A DNA stretch of 61,848 nt, from contig CAYOLL010000013.1 of the NCBI GenBank assembly GCA_964404765.1, forward strand, positions 1 to 61,848, in the 5' to 3' direction. This DNA comes from CAYOLL01 sp964404765 [NCBI: uncultured Gemmatimonadota bacterium]. Lineage in GTDB: Bacteria; 4572-55. A program made the translations under genes and the position numbers. Positions 1-8,571 of the stretch are shown in pieces (position 1 is the stretch's first letter; every line of letters begins with the position of its first letter). The notes below the pieces were generated by a model. It was not told the DNA's origin. It did no database searches and saw nothing but the letters and a program-made list of their open reading frames with translations.

Positions 1-34
1 CGACCCATGAAGCATGACCGGTGTCGTCGCGGTT

Positions 35-114
35 AAACGGGCCGCCCCGATGGGGCTATCCGCCGGGTTCGGTTGGGTTCGCTTTTCTACAAACGGACCG
101 CCCCGATGGGGCTA
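35..114. repeat. Two direct copies of a 24 bp palindromic repeat
   Basis: Positions 35-58 and 91-114 are identical at 23 of 24 bases. The core is GCCCCGATGGGGC, a short palindrome that would form a tight hairpin. Similar 'ctacaaac + palindrome' intergenic repeats occur in many environmental bacteria, but I cannot name the family. No gene is visible in positions 1-148. Confidence 0.6.
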
Positions 115-148
115 AAAGCTGCGTCGCGCCCGGATTTATTTTGGAAAG

Positions 149-487
149 ATGTCTATTGTCTGGCAAAAGGCGCATCAACTGGTTTTGGATGTTTACAAGC
201 TGTCCAATGCGTTTCCGGCAACCGAGCGGTTCGGATTAACAAGTCAAGTTCGGCGCGCCGCGGTATCTGTTCCGGCCAACATTGCCGAAGGTTTTAGAAA
301 ACGCGGCCGGAATGATAAGGCCCGTTTTCTGAACATTGCTCAGGGTTCATTAGAGGAAGTGCGTTACTACTTGATATTGGCGCGTGATCTTGGCTATGGC
401 GAGACCGCGCCACTCCGGCAAAATTTGGAAGAAGTTTCAAAATTACTGCAAGCCTATACGAATGCAATTTTAGCTGAAAGGCCGTAG
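149..487 (+). CDS. Four-helix-bundle protein (23S rRNA intervening-sequence/S23 family)
   Basis: This is a 112-residue soluble protein, the usual size for the four-helix-bundle family (TIGR02436-type) first seen in 23S rRNA intervening sequences. Family signatures are the N-terminal WQKAHQLVLDVYKLS helix, the central SQVRRAAVSVPANIAEG segment and a late SLEEVRYYLILARDLGY helix. The family forms pentameric helical bundles and has no assigned enzymatic role. The ATG at 149 follows a GGAAAG at short spacing. The gene stands alone, 100 bp before cheA. The family call is firm; the function is unknown. Confidence 0.85.
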   Translation: MSIVWQKAHQLVLDVYKLSNAFPATERFGLTSQVRRAAVSVPANIAEGFRKRGRNDKARFLNIAQGSLEEVRYYLILARDLGYGETAPLRQNLEEVSKLLQAYTNAILAERP

Positions 488-514
488 GAGATAAGGGACG
501 GGAGACAGAATTCG

Positions 515-566
515 ATATTTCATCTCCTGTCTTCTGTTTCCTGTCTTCTGTTTCCTGTCTTCTGCA
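515..566. repeat. Short tandem repeat upstream of cheA
   Basis: About three near-identical 15 bp units built on CTGTCTTCTGTTTC lie directly before the cheA ribosome binding site (AAGGAG at 576-581). They could form low-complexity pyrimidine-rich mRNA. No function is evident. Confidence 0.5.
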
Positions 567-587
567 TTCACAAACAAGGAGAACCCG

Positions 588-2936
588 ATGTATATTGAAG
601 ATAACGAGTTACGCGACCTCTTCAAAGCCGAATGCGAAGAGCATTTGCAAAATTTGGATGAAGGTTTGCTGCTGTTGGAAAAAAATCCAACCGATCAGGC
701 CACGCTGGATGAAGTCTTTCGCGAAGCCCATAGCCTAAAAGGCGCCGGACGCATGGTCGGGGTGATCGATGTGGAAACGGTTGCGCATCACTTTGAAAAT
801 GTGCTGGGCCAGGCCAAAAGCGGCAAAATCCTGCTCTCTTCGGAGACGATTGATCGTCTCTATAAAGGTCTGGATGCGGTACGCAAGTTAGTCAAGCAGG
901 CTGTGACCGGTGAGCCGTCCGGGGTAGATGTGCTGGCTGTTTTGGCGCAACTGGAGGGCAAGGCTGAAGTGGCCGAGCCTGTTTCGGAAGTCCAGGCAGC
1001 TCCGCCGCTGGAAAAGCCCGCGCCTTTGCCGGAGGAAATCCCGGTCCAAATGATCACAAAGCCCTTGGTCGCGATGCCGTCGAGCGACCCTGTTAACGAA
1101 AGCTCCGCCGAAGTTTCTAAGGCCGAAATGACTCAGGAACCGGGCGGGCGCTATCAAATCGACACCATTCGCATCAAGCCGGAAAAATTAGACGCGCTCA
1201 TGACGCAATCGGGCGAGTTAACCGTTACCAAAACCCGTATTGCCCGCCGTCTTAATCAAGTAGAAGAGCTGCTCTCGTTGTGGGAAGACTGGAGTCGTGA
1301 TCTGAATGCTACCCGGTTATTGCTTAGCGACAAGTTGCGCAAGCAGCGCAGCAATACGAGCGGCAGCGGCGGTGAAAATGAAGAGACTTTGCAGCGTTTT
1401 ACCGATAAAGTGGAGCGAATGGGGCAAATGCTCAACACGCTCAAGCGCGAATCATCCGAGGATATTGCCCGTCTGGAAACGATTGCCGGCAAGCTGGAAG
1501 ACGGCATCCGCACCGCGCGACTGTTACCTATGTCAACAATCTTTGGCCTTTTTCCGCGAATGGTGCGCGATCTGGCGCGAATCCAGGGCAAGGAAATTGA
1601 TTTTACCCTGGAAGGCGGCGAAACAACTGCCGACAAGCGCGTCATCGAAGAAATGAAAGATCCGCTGATGCATTTGATTCGTAATGCTGCCGATCATGGG
1701 ATTGAGCAGCCGGCGCTGCGCCAAAAAGAAGGCAAGTCGGCCATAGCCAAAATCAAGCTGCGAGCGTATCAAACCTCTACGAATATTATGATCGAAGTGG
1801 AAGACGACGGGCGTGGTTTGGACCTTGAAGCAATTAAACGTATGGCGCTGCAAAAGCGTTTGTTTCAAGAAGAAGAGTTAGCGGCTATGAATACCGGGCA
1901 ACTGCAAGCGCTCATCTTTGCCTCCGGTTTTACGACCAGCACCTTTGTTACGGATGTTTCCGGACGCGGGGTGGGCTTAGATGTCGTGCGGACAAATGTA
2001 GAATATCTCAAGGGCAATATTCAGGTTGAGTCCAAATTCGGGCAGGGCTGTTTGTTCCGGGTCAGCCTGCCGATTACATTGGCGACAACGCGCGTATTAA
2101 TCGTTTCGCTCAACAAGCACAAGTATGCCATTCCGGTTGAGTTTGTGCAAAAAACGCTGCAGGTCGGCGATGATGATGTTTTTGCAATCGAAGGCCGGGA
2201 GACGATCATCCTGGAGAAAAACTCCACTTCCGTTGCCCGCCTGACGGAATTACTGGAGATTCGGGTGGAGGAAAACGGCAACGGCAAAGCCGGCAAAGAT
2301 AAAAAAGATGTTAAGAATAAGAAGCTGCCTTGCATAATATTGGCTATTGGCGATGAGCGCCTGGGCGTTTTGGTAGACGAGTTAGTCGATGAGCAGGAAA
2401 TTGTGCTCAAGCCACACAGCGGTATTTTGAAGCGAGTGCGAAATGTTTCCGGCGCAACCATCCTGGGCACGGGAGAAGTCTGCATGGTCTTGAATCCACA
2501 AGATCTGATGAAGACGATTCAAAAGCGCTTTGCGCCGATCATCCATACCCGGCAAAAGGAAGAGGCCGCCCGCAAACAAACGGTGTTATTGGTCGAAGAT
2601 TCGATCACTACGCGGACGCAGGAAAAACGTATTTTGGAAGGGGCCGGCTACGAAGTGGTCACCGCGGTGGATGGCGTGGATGGTTTCAATAAGTTGGGTA
2701 CGCATAAATTTGACGCGGTTATTTCCGATGTGGAGATGCCAAATATGACCGGTCTGGTCATGACGGAAAAAATTCGACAGGATAAGAAATACAACGATTT
2801 ACCGATTATTCTGGTAACATCGCTGGCATCGGAAGAAGATAAGAAACGCGGCGTGGAAGTTGGCGCCAACGCTTATATCACCAAAGGCAAGTTTGATCAG
2901 CAAATTTTATTGGATACATTGGTAAGATTGATATAG
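588..2936 (+). CDS. cheA: Hybrid CheA-type histidine kinase with C-terminal receiver
   Basis: The 782-residue protein contains, in order: a P1/Hpt domain (about 1-105) with EAHSLKG and phospho-acceptor His48; a Pro/Ala-rich linker (about 120-190); the dimerisation helices; a HATPase domain with N box NAADHGIE and glycine boxes DDGRGLD and GRGVGLD; a CheW-like coupling domain (about 500-640); and a receiver domain (about 660-782) with acceptor Asp714 in SDVEMP. It should autophosphorylate and pass phosphate to its own or another receiver in response to a chemoreceptor-type input. A P2 domain is not obvious. No cheW, cheY, cheB, cheR or mcp gene is in the window, so it may serve a non-flagellar Che-like pathway such as twitching or gliding. 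Start ATG 588 has AAGGAG seven bases upstream. Confidence 0.92.
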   Translation: MYIEDNELRDLFKAECEEHLQNLDEGLLLLEKNPTDQATLDEVFREAHSLKGAGRMVGVIDVETVAHHFENVLGQAKSGKILLSSETIDRLYKGLDAVRKLVKQAVTGEPSGVDVLAVLAQLEGKAEVAEPVSEVQAAPPLEKPAPLPEEIPVQMITKPLVAMPSSDPVNESSAEVSKAEMTQEPGGRYQIDTIRIKPEKLDALMTQSGELTVTKTRIARRLNQVEELLSLWEDWSRDLNATRLLLSDKLRKQRSNTSGSGGENEETLQRFTDKVERMGQMLNTLKRESSEDIARLETIAGKLEDGIRTARLLPMSTIFGLFPRMVRDLARIQGKEIDFTLEGGETTADKRVIEEMKDPLMHLIRNAADHGIEQPALRQKEGKSAIAKIKLRAYQTSTNIMIEVEDDGRGLDLEAIKRMALQKRLFQEEELAAMNTGQLQALIFASGFTTSTFVTDVSGRGVGLDVVRTNVEYLKGNIQVESKFGQGCLFRVSLPITLATTRVLIVSLNKHKYAIPVEFVQKTLQVGDDDVFAIEGRETIILEKNSTSVARLTELLEIRVEENGNGKAGKDKKDVKNKKLPCIILAIGDERLGVLVDELVDEQEIVLKPHSGILKRVRNVSGATILGTGEVCMVLNPQDLMKTIQKRFAPIIHTRQKEEAARKQTVLLVEDSITTRTQEKRILEGAGYEVVTAVDGVDGFNKLGTHKFDAVISDVEMPNMTGLVMTEKIRQDKKYNDLPIILVTSLASEEDKKRGVEVGANAYITKGKFDQQILLDTLVRLI

Positions 2937-2951
2937 GGGGTGATAAAGTCC

Positions 2952-3021
2952 AAGAAATGTCATTTTTGAGTGCGTAAGTGCTTGAAAATGAGCGCTAAAC
3001 TCTTGAAAAATGACATTTCTT
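2952..3021. terminator. Long imperfect hairpin after cheA
   Basis: Positions 2952-2967 and 3006-3021 are perfect 16 bp inverted repeats (AAGAAATGTCATTTTT arm) separated by 38 bp. It lies 15 bp after the cheA stop. It may stop transcription, but the loop is long and there is no clean U tract, so a palindromic repeat element is equally possible. Confidence 0.4.
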
Positions 3022-3200
3022 CACACGTTCCTATAGCCAGTCAGATTGGGCATTTTTGGTTTAAAAAACCTATCGGTTTATTGGCTCTGCGATGCGCGGG
3101 CACGAAGTTTGCCGAAACTTTTTGCGATGCGCCGTGTTTGTACACCCACGCGAATAATGGCGCTTTCTTATAATTCACGAATTTAACCTATGACGGCTTA

Positions 3201-3575
3201 ATGAATACCCATCTTAGCAGCCTTATTATTTTGATTTGTTTTTTTCAACCGTTTTTAGCAGACACCTATCGGCTGTGTCTGGAGGCTGACGGCAGCGTCC
3301 ATATTGAAATGACGATGATAGGGACATGTTGCGGCGTATCAACGCCCGCATCCGACAACCTTACGGCCGAATCCTGTAATTCCTGCCACGATATCAGTCT
3401 GTCTCAACAGTATTTTCGCCCAACCAAATACATCTCGATTCCCTATCAAGTGGATGCACTGCCAACGTGCATCTTGCCTTTATCCATGTCAACCGCCCAT
3501 TCTTTACCGCAATCTGCATCTGCTGTTACGACCTTTCCGCGACGATCTTCCCAAACCTGCGTCCTGCTTATTTGA
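3201..3575 (+). CDS. Small exported Cys-containing hypothetical protein
   Basis: This 124-residue protein has a hydrophobic N-terminus (LIILICFFQPFLA) that looks like a signal peptide cut near residue 20. The mature part begins DTYRLCLEADGSVHIE and has Cys pairs (TCCG, SCNSC). Small exported proteins with a 'C-(x)-ADG-x-V-x-IE' stretch are often found beside CusB-type heavy-metal efflux genes, and here a CusB-like gene follows 220 bp downstream. That link is from memory of similar loci and is not proven. The start has no strong ribosome binding site. The gene could be a periplasmic metal-binding accessory; the function is unknown. Confidence 0.5.
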   Translation: MNTHLSSLIILICFFQPFLADTYRLCLEADGSVHIEMTMIGTCCGVSTPASDNLTAESCNSCHDISLSQQYFRPTKYISIPYQVDALPTCILPLSMSTAHSLPQSASAVTTFPRRSSQTCVLLI

Positions 3576-3798
3576 TTTTCCGCGTTTTGCCCCTCGGTTT
3601 TAACTTCTCATTTAATGCCCGTCCAATGCCATGCTTTCGTGGTGATTTTGGCTTGAGGCAAACGTATCGTTGTATCCACCTGCCACACCGATTTTGAAGA
3701 TATACTGGTTAATGGGTCATATAAATTTACTCTGCCCAAAATGGCCCCTAACGAGTATAATAAATCCATTGTCATCATCATTGAAAAGGAGCATTGAA

Positions 3799-5688
3799 AT
3801 GTCCAAAAAAGTCTTGTGGCCATTGCTTGGCTTAATCCTGGCTGCATTAGCCCTCATTGGCTTGACTACGTTCAAAAGCGCCGCTATAGCGGACAGCGCC
3901 GCTGAAAATTCCGCTAACTGTGCTGTCCACAATATTTCCAAAACCGCCTGTTATCTGTGCGACCCGACCTTGCGCGATCCCAAACGACTGTGGTGCAAAG
4001 AACACAATCGCTACGAAGACCGCTGCTTTGAGTGCCACCCGGAAATTCAAGACAAAAATCGGCTGTGGTGCAAGGAGCATAGTTTGTATGAAGACGAATG
4101 CTTTTTCTGCCATCCCGAATTGCTGAAGGATACGTCCCCGGCACTTCAAGAACACTCAACCTCGCTGAAACCAACTCCGCAAAGTGCCGGGGACGTTTCA
4201 GCGGACACGACCTCGGCCAAATTGTGCGACGCCCACAAAGTCCCGGTGACGGTCTGCTACCTGTGTGATCCCAAACTGCGCGAATCCAAACGCCTGTGGT
4301 GCAAGGAACACGACCGTTATGAAGATCGTTGCTTTGTGTGCCACCCGGAAATTCAAGACAAAAACCGGTTGTGGTGCAAGGAACATAGTTTGTATGAGGA
4401 CGAATGCTTTTTTTGCCATCCGGAATTGATCAAGCCGGCGGAAAAACCCGCCAAGTCGCCCAAAGACAAACCGGCGGACAAAGCCGGCGATACGCCAAAA
4501 ACCAAAGCTTCCCTGTCTGATCCGACCAATCGCCTGCAATGCAAAGAACACCGTGTCTATGAAGACGAATGTGGCATTTGCCACCCGGATTTGCTGGGCG
4601 GACTGAAGATCGGCGACGGCTTGAAAGTGCGGCTGGCTTCGGCGTCATCGGCGGCGCGGGTCGGGGTCAAGACCGTGCGTCCGGCCAATGGCGGCGCGGC
4701 ATCGGAATTGAGCGTCATCTGCCGCGCCCGGTACAATCAGAATCGCTTTAGCCACATCGCCCCGCTGGTGGAAGGCGTGGTGCAGCGCGTGTTGGTGGAT
4801 GTGGGCGACAACGTGCAGACCGGGCAAGTCTTGCTGGAAATCAACTCGCCGCATATCGCCGAGCTCAGCGCGGAATATTTGTCGGCCTTAGCCGAAGCGC
4901 ACGTGGCCGAGCGGGCGTTCCAGCGCGAAAAGACGCTGCTGGAGCGGGAAATTACCGCCGCCCAAAGTCACGAAACCGCACAGGCCGCCTACGAAGTGGC
5001 CAACAGCGCCGTGCAACGAACGCAGCAGCAATTGCGCAGCCTGGGCTTGAGTCAGGCCGAGGTTGAGGCCATGGCTCGCGATGGGGCCGGCTCGTCCTTG
5101 CTGCGGATTCGGGCGCCCTTTGCCGGGATGATTGTAGCGCGGGACGTAGTCATGGGGCAATATGTGGAGACGGGCGCGGACTTGCTCGATCTGACCGATA
5201 TGTCCACCTTGTGGCTGGAGTTGGCCATTCCTGAAAATATGGCCGGTTCCATTACGATTGGCAGCGAAGTGACCGCCCGTTTCGAGTCCCTGCCGGACGG
5301 CGCGGTGACCGGCAAACTGGCCTGGATCGCCCCGGCCATTGACGAGGCAACGGGCACTATTCAGGCCCGGGCGTTGATCAAAAATCCGGCCCGGAGGCTG
5401 AAACACGGGCAGTTTGGCCAAGCCGTGATCGCCGGTTCGGCGACGACAGCGCTGGTGCGGATACCGGCGGAAGCGGTGCAGCACATTGACCAAAACGCCT
5501 TTGTCTTTACTCGTTTGGAAGCCGATTTGTACGAAGCGCGGCGGGTGCAAACCGGCGGTAAGGAAAACGGCCAAGCCATCATTTTGGCTGGTCTGTCCCC
5601 GCAGGACGAAGTGGTCGTCACGCCCAGCTTTACCCTCAAGTCCGAGTTGCTCAAGTCCAAGCTGGGAGCGGGCTGTGTGGATGAATAG
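3799..5688 (+). CDS. Orphan CusB/HlyD-like efflux adaptor with repeated Cys/His modules
   Basis: The 629-residue protein starts at ATG 3799 (AGGAG seven bases upstream; an in-frame start at 3670 lacks one). After a signal anchor (WPLLGLILAALALIGL) come about seven Cys/His modules. Two read CYLCDP, four read WCKEH-x-x-YEDxCFxCHP or close to it, and one reads QCKEHRVYEDECGICHP. The first and second halves of this region (about 3910-4125 and 4220-4435) are an internal duplication. From about residue 310 the sequence is a membrane-fusion protein: barrel-sandwich (VEGVVQRVLVDVGDNVQTGQVLLEI split across the hairpin), alpha-hairpin (AEAHVAERAFQREK), beta-barrel and membrane-proximal domains. It would link an RND pump to an outer-membrane channel for metal export, but neither partner is nearby. 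The Cys/His modules probably bind metal; five contain CxxCH, so heme attachment cannot be excluded. Confidence 0.85.
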   Translation: MSKKVLWPLLGLILAALALIGLTTFKSAAIADSAAENSANCAVHNISKTACYLCDPTLRDPKRLWCKEHNRYEDRCFECHPEIQDKNRLWCKEHSLYEDECFFCHPELLKDTSPALQEHSTSLKPTPQSAGDVSADTTSAKLCDAHKVPVTVCYLCDPKLRESKRLWCKEHDRYEDRCFVCHPEIQDKNRLWCKEHSLYEDECFFCHPELIKPAEKPAKSPKDKPADKAGDTPKTKASLSDPTNRLQCKEHRVYEDECGICHPDLLGGLKIGDGLKVRLASASSAARVGVKTVRPANGGAASELSVICRARYNQNRFSHIAPLVEGVVQRVLVDVGDNVQTGQVLLEINSPHIAELSAEYLSALAEAHVAERAFQREKTLLEREITAAQSHETAQAAYEVANSAVQRTQQQLRSLGLSQAEVEAMARDGAGSSLLRIRAPFAGMIVARDVVMGQYVETGADLLDLTDMSTLWLELAIPENMAGSITIGSEVTARFESLPDGAVTGKLAWIAPAIDEATGTIQARALIKNPARRLKHGQFGQAVIAGSATTALVRIPAEAVQHIDQNAFVFTRLEADLYEARRVQTGGKENGQAIILAGLSPQDEVVVTPSFTLKSELLKSKLGAGCVDE

Positions 5689-5863
5689 AAAAGCATGGAA
5701 CGATAGGGTAGAGAATGAATCCCATAAGTTGAGGTTTCGCCTTAGTCTGTCTTGAGGTTTCCCTTTTTATGTGTCTCAATTATGCGCAGACCTTGCTTAT
5801 CGGATTCATTTCCCCTTGTCCAACCGTGTGAGCAGTTTTCCCGCATACGGCTGACCGACAGAC

Positions 5864-6253
5864 TTAAATTTACAGGACTTGGAAGGTTATTTTAGCAATG
5901 CCCGTCAAACTTGATTTCGAGCGACAGACCGCGTTCCCAATCTCTGATTGGGAACGCAATTGCCCCGGAACTCTGTTTCCGTCTATCTTCAATTATATGT
6001 ACTAGTCAACAACATTTCACACACTTGTCATGCCGGAATGTTTCTATCCGGCATCTTGTTTGCCTGAAAGAAGATTCCGGTTAAAAACATACCGGAATGA
6101 CACCGACAAAAAGTGTTCTAAAGGTCGTTGACTAGTACACTATCTTCAATTATATTAATAAGATGCGAAACAGAGTTTCGCCAGCAATTGCGTTCCCAAA
6201 TAAAATTTGGGAACGAGGTTTGTACGCTAACCATCCAAGTCCTGTAAATTTAA
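5864..6253. repeat. Composite palindromic element bounded by 26 bp inverted repeats
   Basis: Arms 5864-5889 and 6228-6253 are inverted copies with one mismatch in 26 bases. Just inside are two hairpins built on GCGTTCCCAAT/ATTGGGAACGC (around 5930-5960 and 6188-6215). The centre is interrupted by a second palindromic element (5999-6138). No transposase is present, so it resembles a MITE or a REP-like unit. Confidence 0.65.
5999..6138. mobile_element. Nested 140 bp palindromic MITE-like insertion
   Basis: The ends are inverted copies of GTACTAGTCAAC (5999-6010 and 6127-6138). The 16 bp sequence CTATCTTCAATTATAT lies on both sides (5983-5998 and 6140-6155), as expected if the element inserted and duplicated its target, or recombined through a short repeat. 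The inside carries TGCCGGAATG and CCGGAATGACA segments typical of dispersed hairpin repeats. It has no coding capacity. Confidence 0.6.
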
Positions 6254-6383
6254 AGCATTCACAGGTGCAACGGTCTGACGATTGAGAAGCAGTCGAATCA
6301 ATCAGATTGAACTTTTTTGACCAGCTTATCAAAGACTCTATGGCCATAGAGCCGACATCGCCGTTGACTTTTGCGGGCGTGCA

Positions 6384-6560
6384 AAGGATTTAAGAAATCG
6401 GCCGGCGCATTTGTTCCGCGATATGCAAAACAGTCAATTGGTGCTGGTCACCAACAAAGGCCTGCCCAGGTTGATCATCGCCGAAAGCCAGGCAGATTCC
6501 TTGTTAATCTTGAAGAAGATGTTGAATTTACCATCAAAATCACGTATTATTCATTGGTAA
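6384..6560 (+). pseudogene. Possible Phd/YefM-type antitoxin remnant
   Basis: The frame starting KDLRNRPAHLFRDMQ and continuing VLVTNKGLPRLIIAES resembles the N-terminal half of Phd/YefM antitoxins (ELRNRP...V.ITNRGRPRAVL). There is no start codon in this frame after the stop at 6318, and the reading ends at 6560 without the C-terminal toxin-binding part. No toxin gene follows. I read it as a decayed antitoxin fragment, with low confidence. Confidence 0.3.
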
Positions 6561-6617
6561 GATTTGGTAAGATTATAAAATTATAAAATCAAATGGCAAG
6601 TTTCATAAAATACCATT

Positions 6618-6735
6618 TTGTACCTATCACTTCCAAGTGTGTCATTCCCGCATGTTGTTAGCGGGAATCCAGTTGGGCTGTGGATGCCCGATAGAAACAT
6701 TTGGGCATGACAGACTGAAAGAGTGTTAGGTACAA
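6618..6735. repeat. 118 bp MITE-like palindromic repeat
   Basis: The ends are 13 bp inverted repeats with one mismatch (TTGTACCTATCAC at 6618 and its inverse at 6723-6735). Inside is a TGTCATTCCCGC hairpin; its first 36 bases (6640-6675) are nearly identical to 55693-55728. It lies upstream of the aldo/keto reductase and may end upstream transcripts. Confidence 0.6.
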
Positions 6736-6791
6736 TTGAAGCTTGCCAAACAAATCATAAAATTTAAAATTGAGATAAGGAGTGCCGGATA

Positions 6792-7823
6792 ATGCGCTAC
6801 AAACTGTTGGGGAAGAGTGGTCTGCGGGTTTCGGAACTCTGCCTGGGCACCATGACTTTTGGTCCGGAATGGGGCTGGGGCGGCGACAAAGACGAAAGCA
6901 AGAAGATTTTTGACGCTTTCGTCAAAGCCGGTGGTAATTTTGTGGATACTGCCAATCGCTATACCGAGGGCACTAGCGAGCGCTATGTGGGCGAATTTAT
7001 CGCCAATGACCGCGAGCGGTTTGTTTTGGCGACGAAATACACGTTATTTACCCAAAAAGGCGATCCCAACGCCTGTGGTAATCATCGTAAAAACATGGTC
7101 CAGGCCGTCAACGCCAGCCTCAAGCGGCTCAATACGGACTATATCGACCTGTACTGGCTTCATGCCTGGGACTACACCACGCCTGTTGAGGAAGTCATGC
7201 GTGGGTTGGACGATCTGGTCAGCGCTGGAAAGATTCATTACATCGGCATTTCCGATACGCCGGCCTGGATTGTCGCCCAATGCAACACGCTGGCCGAATT
7301 GCGCGGCTGGAGTCGTTTTGTCGCTTTGCAGATCGAGTACAGCTTGATCGCGCGGACACCGGAGCGCGAGCTTTTGCCAATGGCCAAAGCCTTTGACATG
7401 GCGGTAACGCCGTGGGGCATCATCGGCGGCGGCGTTTTAAGCGGCAAATATCGTCGGCAAAGTAATGAGCCGCATCGTTTAAAAGAAGGCAGCGCACGGC
7501 TGGGCGAGCAATGTTTAACCATTGGTGACGAAGTCTGCAAAATTGCCGATGAAATAGGCGCGACACCCTCACGAGTGGCAATTAATTGGCTGCGGGCGCA
7601 AAAATCCGCTCAAATTATTCCTATTCTGGGTGCGCGCAGCCTGGCCCAGATTGAGGATAATCTTGGCTGCCTGAATTTTAATCTCAATGACGATCAATTG
7701 AAGCGACTTGATGAGATCAGCAAAATAGAGTTGGGCTTTCCACACGATTTTTTGCGCGCTCCTTATTTGCTGGATATTGTCTATGCCGGAATGCAGGATC
7801 GATTGGATAATCACCGTCGGTAG
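6792..7823 (+). CDS. Aldo/keto reductase
   Basis: This 343-residue protein is a soluble NADPH-dependent oxidoreductase of the AKR superfamily (TIM barrel). The N-terminus MRYKLLGKSGLRVSELCLGTM is the standard AKR opening. The catalytic tetrad is visible as Asp52 and Tyr57 (VDTANRY), Lys82 (LATKYT) and His124 (YWLHAWD). The late segment IIPILGARSLAQIEDNL is the cofactor phosphate-binding region. The start ATG 6792 has AAGGAG ten bases upstream. The nearest relatives are the YajO/Tas-like general aldehyde reductases; the physiological substrate cannot be read from sequence. It stands alone, 82 bp before trpF. Confidence 0.9.
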   Translation: MRYKLLGKSGLRVSELCLGTMTFGPEWGWGGDKDESKKIFDAFVKAGGNFVDTANRYTEGTSERYVGEFIANDRERFVLATKYTLFTQKGDPNACGNHRKNMVQAVNASLKRLNTDYIDLYWLHAWDYTTPVEEVMRGLDDLVSAGKIHYIGISDTPAWIVAQCNTLAELRGWSRFVALQIEYSLIARTPERELLPMAKAFDMAVTPWGIIGGGVLSGKYRRQSNEPHRLKEGSARLGEQCLTIGDEVCKIADEIGATPSRVAINWLRAQKSAQIIPILGARSLAQIEDNLGCLNFNLNDDQLKRLDEISKIELGFPHDFLRAPYLLDIVYAGMQDRLDNHRR

Positions 7824-7905
7824 CTGTTTTTTTACGGGGCAAAAGTTTATTTTTACACTTGATCCGCAAAATTGAAATTTTGCACTCCACAACCTAAAAG
7901 CGACT

Positions 7906-8571
7906 ATGTTCACTCGGATTAAAATCTGCTGCATTAGTAGTATAGAAGAAGCGCGTTTGGCCATCCACTACGGCGCAACGGCGCTTGGTCTGGTTTCCGC
8001 CATGCCCAGTGGCCCCGGCGTGATTAACGAAGAAACCATTCAGGCGATTGCCCGGTTTATTCCGCCTGGCGTGGCTTCTTTTTTGTTAACCAGTAAGCAA
8101 GACGTGGCTGGCATCATCGCCCAGCAAAAGCGCTGCGGCGTCAACACGCTGCAATTGGTAGACCGGCTGGTTGAAGGCAGCCATGCCGATCTAAAAAACG
8201 CGCTGCCCGGTATCGGATTAGTACAGGTCATCCATGTTTCGGGCCTGGAATCGATTGAAGAGGCCGTGGCTATTGCGCCGTATGTCGATGCCATTTTGCT
8301 GGACTCGGGTAATCAAAAACTGGCGGTCAAGGAACTGGGTGGAACCGGACGCACCCATGATTGGTCGCTTAGCCAACAGATTGTAGCAGCGGTTAATATT
8401 CCGGTTTATCTGGCCGGCGGCCTGCGGGCGGAAAATGCGGCGGATGCGATCCGGACGGTAAAGCCTTTTGGCTTGGATATTTGTTCGGGGATCCGCACGG
8501 GGGGACGGCTGGATGAAACCAAATTGGCGGCGTTTTTTAAAGCAATCCGCGCTTCAGCGGATGCAATATGA
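7906..8571 (+). CDS. trpF: TrpF-like phosphoribosylanthranilate isomerase
   Basis: The 221-residue protein has the TrpF barrel outline: N-terminal RIKICCISSIEEA (family KICGIT), VQVIHV, the catalytic-Asp strand AILLDSGN, and the phosphate-binding ends PVYLAGGLRAENA and GLDICSGIRT. TrpF isomerises N-(5'-phosphoribosyl)anthranilate in tryptophan synthesis. The general base Cys (Cys8 or Cys9 of KICC) and the catalytic Asp are present. The usual substrate loop motif F.SPR.V is replaced by SAMPSGPGVI, so this may be a paralogue with another aminosugar-phosphate substrate. No other trp gene is in the window. It overlaps the next gene by 11 bp, suggesting translational coupling. Confidence 0.75.
   Translation: MFTRIKICCISSIEEARLAIHYGATALGLVSAMPSGPGVINEETIQAIARFIPPGVASFLLTSKQDVAGIIAQQKRCGVNTLQLVDRLVEGSHADLKNALPGIGLVQVIHVSGLESIEEAVAIAPYVDAILLDSGNQKLAVKELGGTGRTHDWSLSQQIVAAVNIPVYLAGGLRAENAADAIRTVKPFGLDICSGIRTGGRLDETKLAAFFKAIRASADAI

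Noticed and set aside
2970-3173. Small plus-strand frame of 67 residues after cheA
   Set aside because: Begins inside the post-cheA hairpin, has no ribosome binding site or recognisable motif.
3910-4600. Multiheme cytochrome c
   Set aside because: Five CxxCH motifs exist, but each sits in a C-K-E-H...C-x-x-C-H-P module like those in metal-efflux adaptors, and two further modules are CxxCD. Metal binding explains all seven better.
4888-5574. Long minus-strand open frame (228 residues)
   Set aside because: It is antisense to the adaptor gene, has no recognisable motif and reflects codon bias of the real gene.
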